Below are positions 8,349 to 16,378 of a DNA stretch of 16,378 nucleotides, one piece after another; position 1 is the first letter of the stretch; each line of letters opens with the position of its first letter. The notes below the pieces were generated by a model, which was not told where the DNA came from, did not search any database, and saw nothing but the letters and a program-made list of their open reading frames with translations. Location: NCBI GenBank assembly GCA_016098155.1, contig JAAAJB010000706.1, positions 1 through 16,378 on the forward strand. The letters are read 5' to 3'. The DNA comes from Actinomortierella ambigua. Taxonomy: Eukaryota; Mortierellomycota; Mortierellomycetes; Mortierellales; Mortierellaceae. Position numbers and translations under genes: made by a program.

Positions 8349-9696
8349 ACGGGGTATTGCACAAAGAGTCAAGCCACTCCCTATTCATTATAGAATATGA
8401 TATGTAGCTTGATGTTACCACTCCTGTATGCAAGGTTGTCATTCCCTGACATAATAATAACAGAGTTTTTTTTTAGGAGTGATTCGCGTACTGAATATTG
8501 CCTATAGCTCTGAACGCGTAGCTGCCACACACCAGCGATGATAAGCACATGTTCTTTTCAATTGCATTAAGGACATATCTTCCATAATTATTGTGAGAAA
8601 GACTGGCGAGTGGGCAAAACCCTCTCTCCCCTCCCTCCATTCCATGAAGTGTGCACAGCCTGTTGCAATTTGGGAGTAATTCTTGGCAACCTCGCATGGG
8701 TCACACTAGCCTCAAGGGGACCCACGTTAGCACGCCAACAAAAGGTCTACGCCAACAAAAGCCCCCGCCCACGATCCTCCCTCAATACCTTGGAGACAAA
8801 TTTTCTGCTGCACCCTGCACCCTGCCCCCTCTCGCGCATACACTCACATCCTTGAGAGAATGGTTGGGGAGAGGAAGGCAAGAGGGCACCAACAATGGAA
8901 AGAAAATACACGAGTATTGCATTGTGCGACCAAAACTCTCCTCCCCAACTTTTCCGGCATGGCCAAAGAAGGCAACGATGACCTAAATCTCTTAGTTGCC
9001 ACATCTGCTTGTGACCCCTCTCGTTTTTCTCCCTCACCCCACTCACGAACATGAACCGCGACACACGGCACACGACACAAAACAGCTGGCCTCCTCTCTC
9101 TCCCCTACCATTCGACCAGTTCATGAGGGAAAGGAATTTTTATTTACCTGTCCACGTCACAGTTGCTGCACAAATCCTAACAGAAACTCAAAAAAAAATG
9201 CCCACATAACCGTCAAGTGAGAAACGATTAAGGCTGGCAAATTCAGGATCCCTAATCATCGATAACCTGGGACTGAGGTACATTGAGGTAGTCTGCTTTG
9301 AATTTGTTGAAAAGAGTGATTCAATATTCACGCGATATTGAGGCGCCATCTTCGTCCTGATCATCATCACTTGCAGCAATGTCGCCTTGATGTTGGGCCA
9401 TGAAGTGAAAACGAAAAACTTTGGCTGCGGCATATCGGTGTACGCCGCTATATGATATCGCCAAGAGCAAACTGTATCCTTGATATTCTGAGATAGGGTA
9501 GAAGAGGGGTGTCAGGGATGTCGTAGTTCCCTATTCAGAGGAGGTCAGCGGTAAACATAATCTACACCGCGATTGCGTTTTTTTCCTTTTCGAGACCAAC
9601 AGGAGGCTCGATGTTCCTCCAAATGGTGATGATGGCATCTCGTTTCCTACCAACGACTTGCGTTATCTCGAATGTACAACTGGCAAAGCCAACGAC

Positions 9697-9700
<4 letters not shown>

Positions 9701-9739
<39 letters not shown>
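9701..9739. repeat. (CT)19 dinucleotide microsatellite
   Basis: A perfect CT repeat of 39 bases in the gene-poor region; the second long CT array in the window after the one at 1-52. Confidence 0.97.
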
Positions 9740-9743
<4 letters not shown>

Positions 9744-10030
9744 TGGGATTCCTGGCATGTCCCTGCCAAGCCGTTATCGTTTTTTGCGTTGTGTTTTATT
9801 TCTTTGGAAGGAACTATGCTTGTGTCCACTTGAAGCAGGCTTGGATGGAATAAGCTCATGGTTGAGAGTAAGAGAGAAGGAGAGAGGGTGACAATGAATG
9901 GCCAATAGTACACGACGTACTGCGGGGAAGGGTAAAGGCAGTGCCATCGCATGGCTGTTTAGGGTTTGGCATGGAGGTTGGCCTATCACATCGACGACGA
10001 GATCCATGGTGAAGGGAAGCAAGAATTTTC

Positions 10031-10058
10031 AAACAAACAAATAAACAAACAAAACAAA
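10031..10058. repeat. AAAC-type simple repeat
   Basis: Imperfect tandem AAAC/AAAT units, a simple repeat in the gene-poor region. Confidence 0.85.
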
Positions 10059-10257
10059 TGGCCGGGTACACCATCCGTGATTTGAAAGCCCACATACCAA
10101 AGATGAGCAGGTAGGAGTTACCATGGACACAACGCCAAGAACTGCAGGGAGTACAGGAGTACATCACAAAACAACAATGGATCAAGTGGGTGGCGGACTA
10201 TCACACTTAAACAAAGAGAACCGTTCAGACGCACAAGACAGTCTTCTTAGGGTTTTG

Positions 10258-10265
10258 TATAAATA
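10258..10265 (+). promoter_or_regulatory. TATA box of the beta-lactamase-like gene
   Basis: TATAAATA lies 115 bases before the ATG at 10380, a reasonable distance for a fungal core promoter with a short leader. The leader then carries A9 and C12 runs at 10329-10354. Confidence 0.6.
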
Positions 10266-10379
10266 CTGCTCCCACAATAGAAGATAGAAATGGTCAACAG
10301 CCTTATTTTCCTTCGATCCAACCCTCAGAAAAAAAAACATATCCCCCCCCCCCCTAGACCGGACTTTTGAACTAGAGGA

Positions 10380-12370
10380 ATGCTTCGTTTGAACGGTGCG
10401 ATTTGGATTGCAGCGTCAACCATTTTGGTGACGAGTTGCGTTCAGGGATCTATCATCAGGGATCAGCCAGTTGGTGCTGGAGTCTACTCAGATGCCTATT
10501 TCTCGAAGCGCGCGGTACCCCCACACTCCAACACCACCAGCATGTTTCGCGAATGGACCGCCGACATTGAGAAGGCCCGTATCAATCTGGGGATCCAAGG
10601 AATGAGCGTAGGCGTGGTCCATAAAGGCAAGATCATCTATGCTCAGGGGTTTGGAAAAAGAAATGACAAAGATCCTTTCACACCAGAGGTAAGAAAGCGA
10701 ATGTAATGATTGGGGAGGAAAAGGGGGGAGTGCATTAAACCCCCTCTACCTTACATCCCGAATATTTATTGATGCGCCCCATTTTTTACTTCTATTTTCT
10801 TTCAGACCCTCTCGCATATCGCCTCCACGACAAAGGCCTTTACAGCTGCAGCTGTGGGTGAGTTGGTTGCTGAGAAGAAGGCTAGATGGGATGTCCCTGT
10901 CAACGAATATCTCCCTGAATTTAAGCTCAAGGACCCTCGCTTGACCGCCGAGGTAAACTTTATCGATCTGCTTGCTCATCGCACTGTAAGTGTGGAATTT
11001 GAACACATGAAGGAATGACTGGTTGTGTAACGTTTTTCCAACAACAAAGTCCTAACGTTGATCCCACCCACTCCCTTCTCGGATAAAACCAACGAAACAG
11101 GGCTATCCCCCTCTGGACCTCGATTGGTACCATCGGCCTGAAAGCAGGCTTGAACTCATCAAGCAGATAAGAAATGTCGACCCAGAAGTGCCCTTCCGTT
11201 CCGCCTTCGTCTACCACAACATTATGTATGCAGTTGCAGGAGAGGCGGCAGCAAGGATCGCTGGAACCTCCTATGAGCGGCTTGTGCTCGACAAGGTGTT
11301 GCGACCTGTCGGCATGACCTCGAGTGGACTCTCCTTGGCGGAGATGATATCCCGTCCCAACCATGCGCTACCGTACGTATCAAAGTCGTTCGAGGCTGCG
11401 CAAAAGGGAGAGGTCTTCCGTGCGACTCCCGATACTCAGTACATGACGGACGCTCCAGCTGGCGATATCTACGCCAACATCATCGACCTTTCCCGTTGGG
11501 CTAGGGCCATAATGAACAATGGTCAGCTGGACGGCAAGCAGGTGTTGGCTAAGGAAACCGTGCAGACGATCACCACGCCATGGAATATTGAACAGGACTT
11601 CTCAAGACAAGACCCCGCGTCCACTGCTGCCTATGGTCTAGGCTGGGCCATCGAGAGCTACAAGGGTCATCGCGTGGTCCAACATGGTATGTTTGTACAA
11701 ATGTTGGAAGCTCCCCTCCCTCTTTTTTTTTCTTTCAGTCGTAATCTGTATAGTTGCTGATTTCCTCATGCCGTGATCCTATCACAACATTTCGCGTCTT
11801 TGTATATATTTAGGTGGAGCCAATCCTGGCTATCGTACCAGTCTGGTGCTTTTTCCTGACGATGACCTTGCAATCGTGTGCCTTTCGAACAACAATATCA
11901 ACAATTTAGTCGATGAGATTCCGTATTACATCGTCGACCGCTTCTTCAACCTGCCCACGACGACGGACTGGCTCTTCGACGTAGCTGTGACCACCACAAA
12001 GCGAACATACAAGTACATAGGCGAGGACGCCACCCAACGGGAGCTGTTTTTCCCTCCCCAGATCAAGGACAAGCCAGCTAGCCGCAATCTCAAGGAATTC
12101 GCCGGAGAGTACACTCACCCATATGGCATGAAGCTTACCGTCAAGGTCGTAGAGGGGCGTGGCAAGAAGGCTCCTACTCTAGCGTACAAGTTTGTGGACT
12201 TTGAGGGCACGTTGGACCATTACCACTACGACTCGTTCCGTATCCGTGTCGTGCAAGATTATTACAAGATCTCCGTGTTGGTGACCTTTGTGTCTGGTCC
12301 TGATGGTTCGATCCAAGAGGCCCGTGTTCTCATGGATGAGGATTCGACTAAGGTGTTCATCAAGAGCTAG
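10380..12370 (+). CDS. secreted beta-lactamase-related serine hydrolase with C-terminal DUF3471-like domain (exons 10380..10688, 10806..10985, 11101..11686, 11814..12370)
   Basis: The predicted preprotein has 543 aa. Residues 1 to about 23 form a signal peptide with hydrophobic core AIWIAASTILV, so the enzyme should enter the secretory pathway. The body is the beta-lactamase/class C penicillin-binding fold: MSVGVVHKGKIIYAQGFG strand pair, S-T-T-K with nucleophile Ser110 and Lys113, Y-H-N at 201-203 (the YxN motif), and H-G-G at 358-360 replacing the third KTG-type motif, as in many esterase-like members. All catalytic elements are thus present. From about 451, LKEFAGEYTHPYG starts a beta-rich domain like DUF3471, common behind this fold. 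The three introns (117, 115, 127 nt) have consensus ends, and each join restores a motif: PE-TLSH, HRT-GYPP, QHG-GANPGY. Family members include esterases, amidases and peptidases; the substrate cannot be told. No resistance role is implied. Confidence 0.93.
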
Positions 12371-13048
12371 ATTTTTTTTGAATCGTCCGAGCTGGTAGTA
12401 AAATATAAAAGCCGAATAACCGTCTATCATATTGTTCTCACTTCTGGGATTTTTACTCTTGTATTCATGGGAGCCTCAGCTTTGATAGTAGTCAAGATAT
12501 AATAGTTGTTGGATTTCTTCTAGCCCTCAACTCTGAACTAGCGACCATGGGGCCACCTTCTACGAGAGATACAAGGATGTTCGAATAGCCGTACTGAGAG
12601 GATGCTTAAGGAACATCGTTCAATTGAAGGAGTCAGATCGTTCAACCGAGATGAAATGTAGTGAACACCATCAAAAAGTGGTCAAATATAGAGGCGCGTC
12701 TTCGTAGTACATGTAGTCCTTCTAGGTAAGGAAAAAGGAAATGTTTTCCCCTAGCATCCCTTTTGCTGCAGAACTACAACTTGCACTCTTCTGCCTTTAG
12801 TCACTTGGCATCACGTTCCAAGCTCCTTCCTGTAATAAAGTATGGTTTGATTCCCATACCAAGTGTTTTTCTCTCTTCTTGGACACAAGTGGGGGTTTTC
12901 AGATTGTTTTTACCCCTACTGTTCGCGTTGATGAAAAGCGGTCCGAGGTTTCTTTTTACTTCTCTCAGTTGCTGGTGGTGGCGGTGCACCTTCACAGTGA
13001 TGAAGTCTTCTGGCTGAGGTCTTGGAGCCTTCCTATCTTTTCGGACAG
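12371..13048. other. spacer downstream of the beta-lactamase-like gene
   Basis: No gene is supported. The first 100 bases should hold the 3' UTR; there is no perfect AATAAA, but AAATATAAAA occurs near 12400. The remainder has short open frames without recognisable motifs, ending where the inverted duplication begins. Confidence 0.55.
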
Positions 13049-13158
13049 CTGAATGCCTCGCGAACAGCCCTTTTCAAATGGACTAAAACGAAAGGCAAAT
13101 ACGCAACAATTCAGGCACCTGTTGATTATAAGACAATCTCCCAGAAAGAACGGAACAC

Positions 13159-13206
13159 AAGCAGAGAATGCACAGTGAGAGGAATACTCTGCCTTTTTGT
13201 TTGAAA
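13159..13206 (-). other. 48-bp conserved 3' element with stem-loop, left copy
   Basis: The reverse complement is identical, base for base, to 14888-14935. In the RNA sense it contains GCAGAG and CTCTGC, able to pair as a 6-bp stem extended by a G-U and an A-U pair, with a 20-base loop. It begins about 190 bases after the TAG of the left RRM gene, in its presumed 3' UTR. Confidence 0.8.
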
Positions 13207-13303
13207 AGTTGGGTGCAAAGAAAGAGAATCATACGAAATTTAAAACGAACAAAGCTGTGGGTGAGGAAAGAAAGCAACAGCAAAGGCCGGAGGAACCATT
13301 TTG

Positions 13304-13396
13304 CTACTGGGCTGACCATCGACAGTTGGTATCAGACTGGGTATAAACGAACGGACCGCCATAGCCGCCCTGCTGGTTGTCGCCATAGCCATCCCT
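13304..13396 (-). other. in-frame Gly-rich extension after the TAG stop of the left RRM gene
   Basis: Beyond the stop (13397-13399) the reading frame continues for 30 sense codons to TAG at 13304-13306. The first half, R-D-G-Y-G-D-N-Q-Q-G-G-Y-G-G, has exactly the composition of the RGG/GYG tails of this family; the second half, PFVYTQSDT.., does not. The right paralog keeps the same segment but with two further stops. It is either a decayed tail, now 3' UTR, or a readthrough extension. Confidence 0.6.
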
Positions 13397-13690
13397 CTAG
13401 TAGTTACCGCCATAACCGCCGCTGCGCTCGCTGCGCTCGCGCTGAATAGCAAGGTTGACCTTGATAGCGCGACCATCGAGTTCCACACCGTTGAGCTGTT
13501 CGATGGCTTTTTCGGCGTCGGTCTGGTTATCCAAGGTGACGAAACCGAAGCCACGGGAACGGCCGGTGTCACGATCTCTCATCACGATGACATCGGTGAC
13601 ATGGCCATACGCTCCGAATGCATCGCGGAGAGAGTCATCGGTGGTGTGCCAGGACAAATTGCCAACGAACAATTTGCTAGAAGTCGACAT
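13397..13690 (-). CDS. RRM glycine-rich-type RNA-binding protein, left paralog
   Basis: A 97-aa intronless protein made almost wholly of one RNA recognition motif. RNP2 is LFVGNL (7-12) and RNP1 is RGFGFVTL (46-53), with the aromatic residues expected for single-strand RNA contact. The order resembles the small glycine-rich RNA-binding proteins (plant GRP7, animal CIRBP/RBM3), which act as cold-responsive RNA chaperones and regulators of splicing or mRNA stability. The C-terminus is only a stub, with RSGGYGGNY before TAG. After that stop the same frame stays open for 30 more codons, still Gly/Tyr/Gln-rich (DGYGDNQQGGYGG), to a second TAG at 13304-13306. It is divergently oriented to the paralog at 14450, 759 bp away. 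The start is the only plausible ATG, directly after TTTATAATC. RRM identity is certain; the role is inferred. Confidence 0.93.
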   Translation of the reverse strand: MSTSSKLFVGNLSWHTTDDSLRDAFGAYGHVTDVIVMRDRDTGRSRGFGFVTLDNQTDAEKAIEQLNGVELDGRAIKVNLAIQRERSERSGGYGGNY

Positions 13691-13803
13691 GATTATAAAA
13701 GTGAGGGTGAGTGGTTGGTGGAGGAAAAGGGCGAGGGAAGATGAAAAATCTCAAGGCCAGCATCGAAGTGTCCAGGAAGTGAAAATAGGGGGTGAGAATA
13801 AGT

Positions 13804-13814
13804 GGGGGGGGGGG
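13804..13814 (-). repeat. G11 run (C11 in the sense of the left RRM leader)
   Basis: Eleven consecutive G on the plus strand, about 115 bases upstream of the left RRM start; read in the gene's direction it is a C tract in the promoter or leader. Confidence 0.85.
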
Positions 13815-13884
13815 TTGTGTTCTGGAGCACGAATCTCAAATCGATCCCGGAAAGGGTTTTCAATCTCTCAGCCTTTGCTATTGT

Positions 13885-14241
13885 CGATAGGAAATGCAAC
13901 TGATCTATCTTGTGTTACCTTCTGTCCCAAGTCTGTTGGAAGAGGAAGAATACAAGATCAGCTATGTCGGGAGCATACCCACAAACCTCCAGAGCCAAGA
14001 ACAGAGAAGAAAGACCCCAAGTTAGACTGGCTTCGAATCTAACCCCAGGTCAGTGATGCTCGCGCCAACGAGTCGCACATATGCCCCTTTTTTGAGGCCT
14101 CTCTCTTTGTGTCTTTGAGGAAAAACACACAAAGTGTATTCTGCCGCCACAATTCAACCCTTCTGTACGTGCACCGAACTCGACTACAATGACCGTCCTG
14201 TTGATCAATAGTGATACCTTCCAACAAACCAGCTTTGTTGT
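13885..14241. promoter_or_regulatory. unique spacer between the inverted arms; shared divergent promoter region
   Basis: These 357 bases are the only part between the two divergent RRM genes that is not duplicated. No gene or clear TATA box is visible. Any enhancer-like or shared control sites of the pair would lie here or in the flanking duplicated leaders. Confidence 0.55.
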
Positions 14242-14449
14242 AGAGCAAAGGCTGAAAGATTAGAAACCACTTTCTGGGAGAAAAAAAAACTCACGCCCCC
14301 TATTTCACTTCCCTTTTTTCGCACCCCTATTTTCACCTCCAAAAAGCGCTCGTAGCGACTTTTTCTGTTTTTTAATCTTTTGATATTGACCTTTCTACTC
14401 CTTGCTCACCATTTTCCTGCGCCAACCACCCACCCTCACTTTGATAATC

Positions 14450-14725
14450 ATGTCTACCTCTAGCAAGGTGTACGTTGGTAATTTGTCCTGGCACACCACC
14501 GACGACACTCTCCGCGCTGCATTCGAACGATCTGGCGCAATCACCGACGTCGCCATTATGAGGGATCGTGATACCAACCGCTCCCGTGGATTTGGTTTCG
14601 TCACCTTTAGTGACCAGGCCGGGGCTGAAAACGCCATCGCTCAGTTCAACGATGTGGAATTCGATGGTCGCGTTCTCCAGGTCAACCTTGCTGTTCAGCA
14701 CAGCGGCCGTAGCGGTAGCAACTAG
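14450..14725 (+). CDS. RRM glycine-rich-type RNA-binding protein, right paralog
   Basis: A 91-aa protein, about 69% identical by eye over the RRM to the left paralog. RNP2 is VYVGNL (7-12) and RNP1 is RGFGFVTF (46-53); MRDRDTNRSRG precedes RNP1. The glycine-rich tail is reduced to HSGRSGSN before TAG. The codons after it spell a degraded copy of the left paralog's tail, with TAG TGA at once and another TAG further on. Family members bind single-stranded RNA and often respond to cold or stress; a nuclear or cytoplasmic RNA chaperone role is inferred. I chose the ATG at 14450, the exact equivalent of the left paralog's start. The upstream in-frame codons to 14402 come from the leader and include only a leucine-type first codon. 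No intron is needed. Confidence 0.93.
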   Translation: MSTSSKVYVGNLSWHTTDDTLRAAFERSGAITDVAIMRDRDTNRSRGFGFVTFSDQAGAENAIAQFNDVEFDGRVLQVNLAVQHSGRSGSN

Positions 14726-14887
14726 TGACGTGGCTATGGCGACAACTAGCAGGGCAGCTTTGGCGGTCCGTTCGTTTATATTCAGTCTAATACCAAATTG
14801 GTCAGCCCAGTAGCTGTTGTCTTCTTTCCTCACCAACAGCTTTATTCGGTTTAAATATCTTTCTTTGTACCAAAAAAAAAATCAACC

Positions 14888-14935
14888 TTTCAAACAAAAA
14901 GGCAGAGTATTCCTCTCACTGTGCATTCTCTGCTT
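14888..14935 (+). other. 48-bp conserved 3' element with stem-loop, right copy
   Basis: Identical to the reverse complement of 13159-13206. The stem is 14902-14907 with 14928-14933, extended by 14901/14934 (G-U) and 14900/14935 (A-U); the loop is 14908-14927. It lies about 160 bases after the stop of the right RRM gene. Flanking bases on both sides differ between the arms. Confidence 0.8.
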
Positions 14936-15062
14936 ATGCTTTGTTCTTTCTAGAGGGCTCTTGTAGCTTCTTTTGATGTGATAGAAGGTAGATCGTGGCC
15001 TGGGAGATCGTCTCATATTCAACAGGCGCCTGAATTGTTACGGCTGTTCGTGAGGCATTCAG

Positions 15063-16131
15063 TCATCGGTTATCCAAAGTCAATATTCTCTCGAGCCCCC
15101 CTACAGTGAGGGAAGGAAAGCTGAAAGACCTCGACATAAAACCTCATCCTTATGAAAGTAAGCCACCACCCCTCATTGCCCCAAGAAAATCAAGGTACCA
15201 CCTGAGAGAGGAATGGGAGACAAGAGACAGGACGAGCAACACATGGTATGGGAAACAAATATGCTTATTACAGGATATAGCCACTGATGGATTGCTGCAC
15301 AGAGGGTTCCTGCATCGACAGAAGGCCTTGCTCACGAAAAATATTCAATCGTCACCAACAGATGTTGTTCCCAACTGGTTTGGAGGCCCACCTGGTGTAT
15401 ATAGCTCCTTGTGCCATAGCTCACGCTGAACCATGACGCTAGCGATCTCACTCGCATGGTGAATAGCAAGGTCACGGTCAACAGCGAGAGCATCTGTCTG
15501 TTGAAAATACCTGCGCAGGTCTCAACGCTGTAGTTGAGCCAAGATGAAAGAATCGAGGCTGAAGACGGAAAAATATCAACCTCTTCACCTCTACGAGCCA
15601 CCTAGGGATAGATAGTTGCCAAGATAGGGATATGAGGATTGGGTTCACGGAGGCGCAAGGGCTATTAGATGTAATAGTCCTCTCAAAAAAGTGCTTTGCC
15701 TGGATCTCGTCCGTGGGTGGAGGAAGGAAAAATGGACATAGAGAAAGAGCAATTGTTTATGATATCAAAACTAAAATACAGAGGAAAGAAGCCTCGACCA
15801 TCTGCGTCTTTAGAAGGAACGGCAAAAATCACCATTTTGATGCATAGCCATGACATTTCCTTAGATCCTGATCGGATCCCATGCGCTCCTGCTCCTCTAT
15901 TTTTCTTGCAAAGTCCCTCAAGTACCAAAGGAAAGCTCTAAGGGCCCAGTATGTGACAGTCTCAAGGACTCAATAGCACCAGCATACAATTGGTTAGTTT
16001 TATTATTCTTAATGTCAATGGATAGGTGGAGTGGATGGAGTGTGCGATCCTTGGATATTTTTTCATTTTATTCGTAAATGTTTGAAGGCAAGTACGTAGG
16101 AATATTCTTAGACAGCAGACTGGCAATAAAC
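15063..16131. other. gene-poor stretch of about 1.07 kb
   Basis: No gene is supported on either strand. Frames of up to 107 codons exist (for example 15106-15429 plus and 15332-15601 minus), but they overlap antisense to each other and show no motif or good start context. The right end contains the 3' UTR of the minus-strand gene at 16132. Confidence 0.55.
16067..16072 (-). terminator. AATAAA poly(A) signal of the right-edge minus-strand gene
   Basis: TTTATT on the plus strand is AATAAA on the minus strand, starting about 60 bases after the stop codon of the gene at 16132. It supports that frame being a real gene end. Confidence 0.6.
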
Positions 16132-16378
16132 TCAGGCAGTAGACTTGCCCTTACTACTCAGCTCTGCGTTGCGGAGGCGGTAGAGCTCTATGAGGTTATC
16201 TCCACCCGCTAGTATATCTGGTGCATACTCCACGCTCCCGACGTTGGCCAAACAGCCTTCCATATCGGCTTGGAAGTAATATACAAGTTGGTCGCAGTCT
16301 GAAGCCAGCTCGAGGTCCCACAACTGGTTGTCGGCGCGGTCCTCTAGCATGAGGTTCATCTTCTTGTAATTTAACGCC
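16132..16378 (-). CDS. C-terminal part of an unidentified protein (runs off the right edge)
   Basis: The minus-strand frame is open from the window edge to TGA at 16132-16134, giving about 81 residues. The upstream residues A-L-N-Y-K-K precede the first Met, so the Met at 16359 need not be the start. The visible part is acidic and leucine-rich, with MLEDRADNQLWDLEL, a CDQLVYYFQADMEGCL stretch and ELYRLRNAELSSKGKSTA at the end. It has no transmembrane segment and no motif I recognise. Even amino-acid composition, good codon choice, and an AATAAA 60 bases downstream suggest a genuine coding exon. The family is unknown, and it may be the last exon of a longer gene. Confidence 0.6.
   Translation of the reverse strand, partial: ALNYKKMNLMLEDRADNQLWDLELASDCDQLVYYFQADMEGCLANVGSVEYAPDILAGGDNLIELYRLRNAELSSKGKSTA

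Larger units (their letters stand above)
8349..10379. other. gene-poor region of about 2 kb
   Basis: I find no supportable gene here on either strand: the open frames are short, overlap each other and show no recognisable motif. The first part should hold the 3' UTR of the SnoaL-like gene, though no perfect AATAAA is seen, only an AATAAT series near 8451. The rest contains a CT microsatellite (9701-9739), an AAAC-type repeat (10031-10058), A9 and C12 runs (10329-10354), and the TATA box of the next gene (10258). An unrecognised ncRNA or a decayed element cannot be excluded. Confidence 0.6.
13049..13884 (-). repeat. left arm of a head-to-head inverted duplication carrying an RRM gene
   Basis: The reverse complement of this segment matches 14242-15062 from about 205 bases upstream of the ATG, through the coding region, to about 350 bases past the stop. 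Anchors checked by eye are AGCAAAGGCTGA in the upstream flank, TCACTT.. just before ATG, the RRM coding region, GGCGGTCCGTTCGTTTATA after the stop, a 48-bp identical block (13159-13206) and GGCTGTTCG.GAGGCATTCAG at the outer end. Arms differ by substitutions and a few indels, for example about 30 bases present only in the left arm near 13070-13105. Confidence 0.88.
14242..15062 (+). repeat. right arm of the head-to-head inverted duplication
   Basis: This is the counterpart of 13049-13884 in opposite orientation. It starts at AGCAAAGGCTGAAAG and ends at GGCTGTTCGTGAGGCATTCAG. Compared with the left arm it carries an extra stretch of about 50 bases near 14955-15000 and lacks the left arm's insertion before the outer boundary. 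Confidence 0.88.

Noticed and set aside
9188..9433. 81-codon minus-strand ORF beginning with ATG in the gene-poor region
   Set aside because: No recognisable motif, overlaps other short frames, and no poly(A) signal or promoter was identified; not enough to call a gene.
10380..12370. Hydrolase gene as a bacterial antibiotic-resistance gene acquired by transfer
   Set aside because: It has three consensus introns, a eukaryotic-type secretory signal and a DUF3471-like tail; this fold is widespread in fungi, and nothing in the sequence shows lactam hydrolysis.
13397..13407. GTAACTACTAG around the left RRM stop read as a mini-intron restoring the Gly-rich tail
   Set aside because: Eleven bases is far too short for a spliceosomal intron, and the right copy lacks a proper equivalent.
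13240..13572. Shifted-frame ORF overlapping the left RRM gene, with a similar ORF (14568-14813) in the right paralog
   Set aside because: Both start at GTG, not ATG, at the same homologous point. The frame is likely open because GGN/GAC-rich RRM codons avoid stops when shifted, and the similarity follows from the duplication itself.
14024..14045. TTCGAATCTAACCCC resembling a tRNA T-arm/B box
   Set aside because: The flanking bases do not form the required 5-bp T-stem, and no A box, acceptor stem or anticodon arm fits upstream.
15106..15429. 107-codon plus-strand ORF and the overlapping antisense ORF 15332-15601
   Set aside because: Low-quality composition, no motif, mutually overlapping, poor start context.

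Overview
The window looks like genomic DNA from a filamentous, early-diverging fungus. Mortierellomycota/Mucoromycota is my best guess, from gene style and protein flavour rather than any search. The evidence is the spliceosomal introns of about 104-130 nt with GTAAGT/GTATGT-type donors, CTAAC-type branch points and AG acceptors. Genes are intron-poor and GC-rich, with AT-rich or pyrimidine-rich spacers and AATAAA poly(A) signals. No prokaryotic operon signals, tRNA, rRNA, CRISPR array or recognisable transposon was seen.

Layout. (1) 1-350: the last exon of a gamma-glutamyltransferase gene, preceded by an intron end made almost entirely of a CT microsatellite. (2) 351-1371: spacer and leader with purine and pyrimidine tracts. 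(3) 1372-4575: a two-exon leucine-rich-repeat protein of 1024 aa that I read as a fungal relative of STK11IP/LIP1 (LKB1-interacting protein 1). (4) 4769-7146: a four-exon DUS3, the tRNA dihydrouridine synthase with two CCCH zinc fingers, only 193 bp downstream in the same direction. (5) 7830-8348: a small SnoaL-like/NTF2-fold protein with an unexpected C-terminal hydrophobic tail. (6) 8349-10379: about 2 kb with no supportable gene. (7) 10380-12370: a four-exon secreted serine hydrolase of the beta-lactamase/penicillin-binding family with a C-terminal DUF3471-like domain. (8) 13049-15062: a head-to-head inverted duplication of about 0.8 kb per arm, carrying two divergent glycine-rich-type RRM genes. 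(9) 15063-16131: gene-poor. (10) 16132-16378: the 3' end of an unidentified minus-strand gene.

The genes do not form a pathway; they are ordinary, independently transcribed fungal neighbours. The most interesting part is the RRM pair. The two proteins are only about 69% identical by eye, yet their 3' flanks share a 48-bp block with no mismatch that can fold as a stem-loop. Both genes also keep a recognisable glycine-rich C-terminal tail after a TAG stop at the same place. This points to a selected 3' UTR element, gene conversion, stop-codon readthrough, or recent truncation of an ancestral tail. Exon coordinates were set by hand from splice consensus plus family alignment remembered, not searched.
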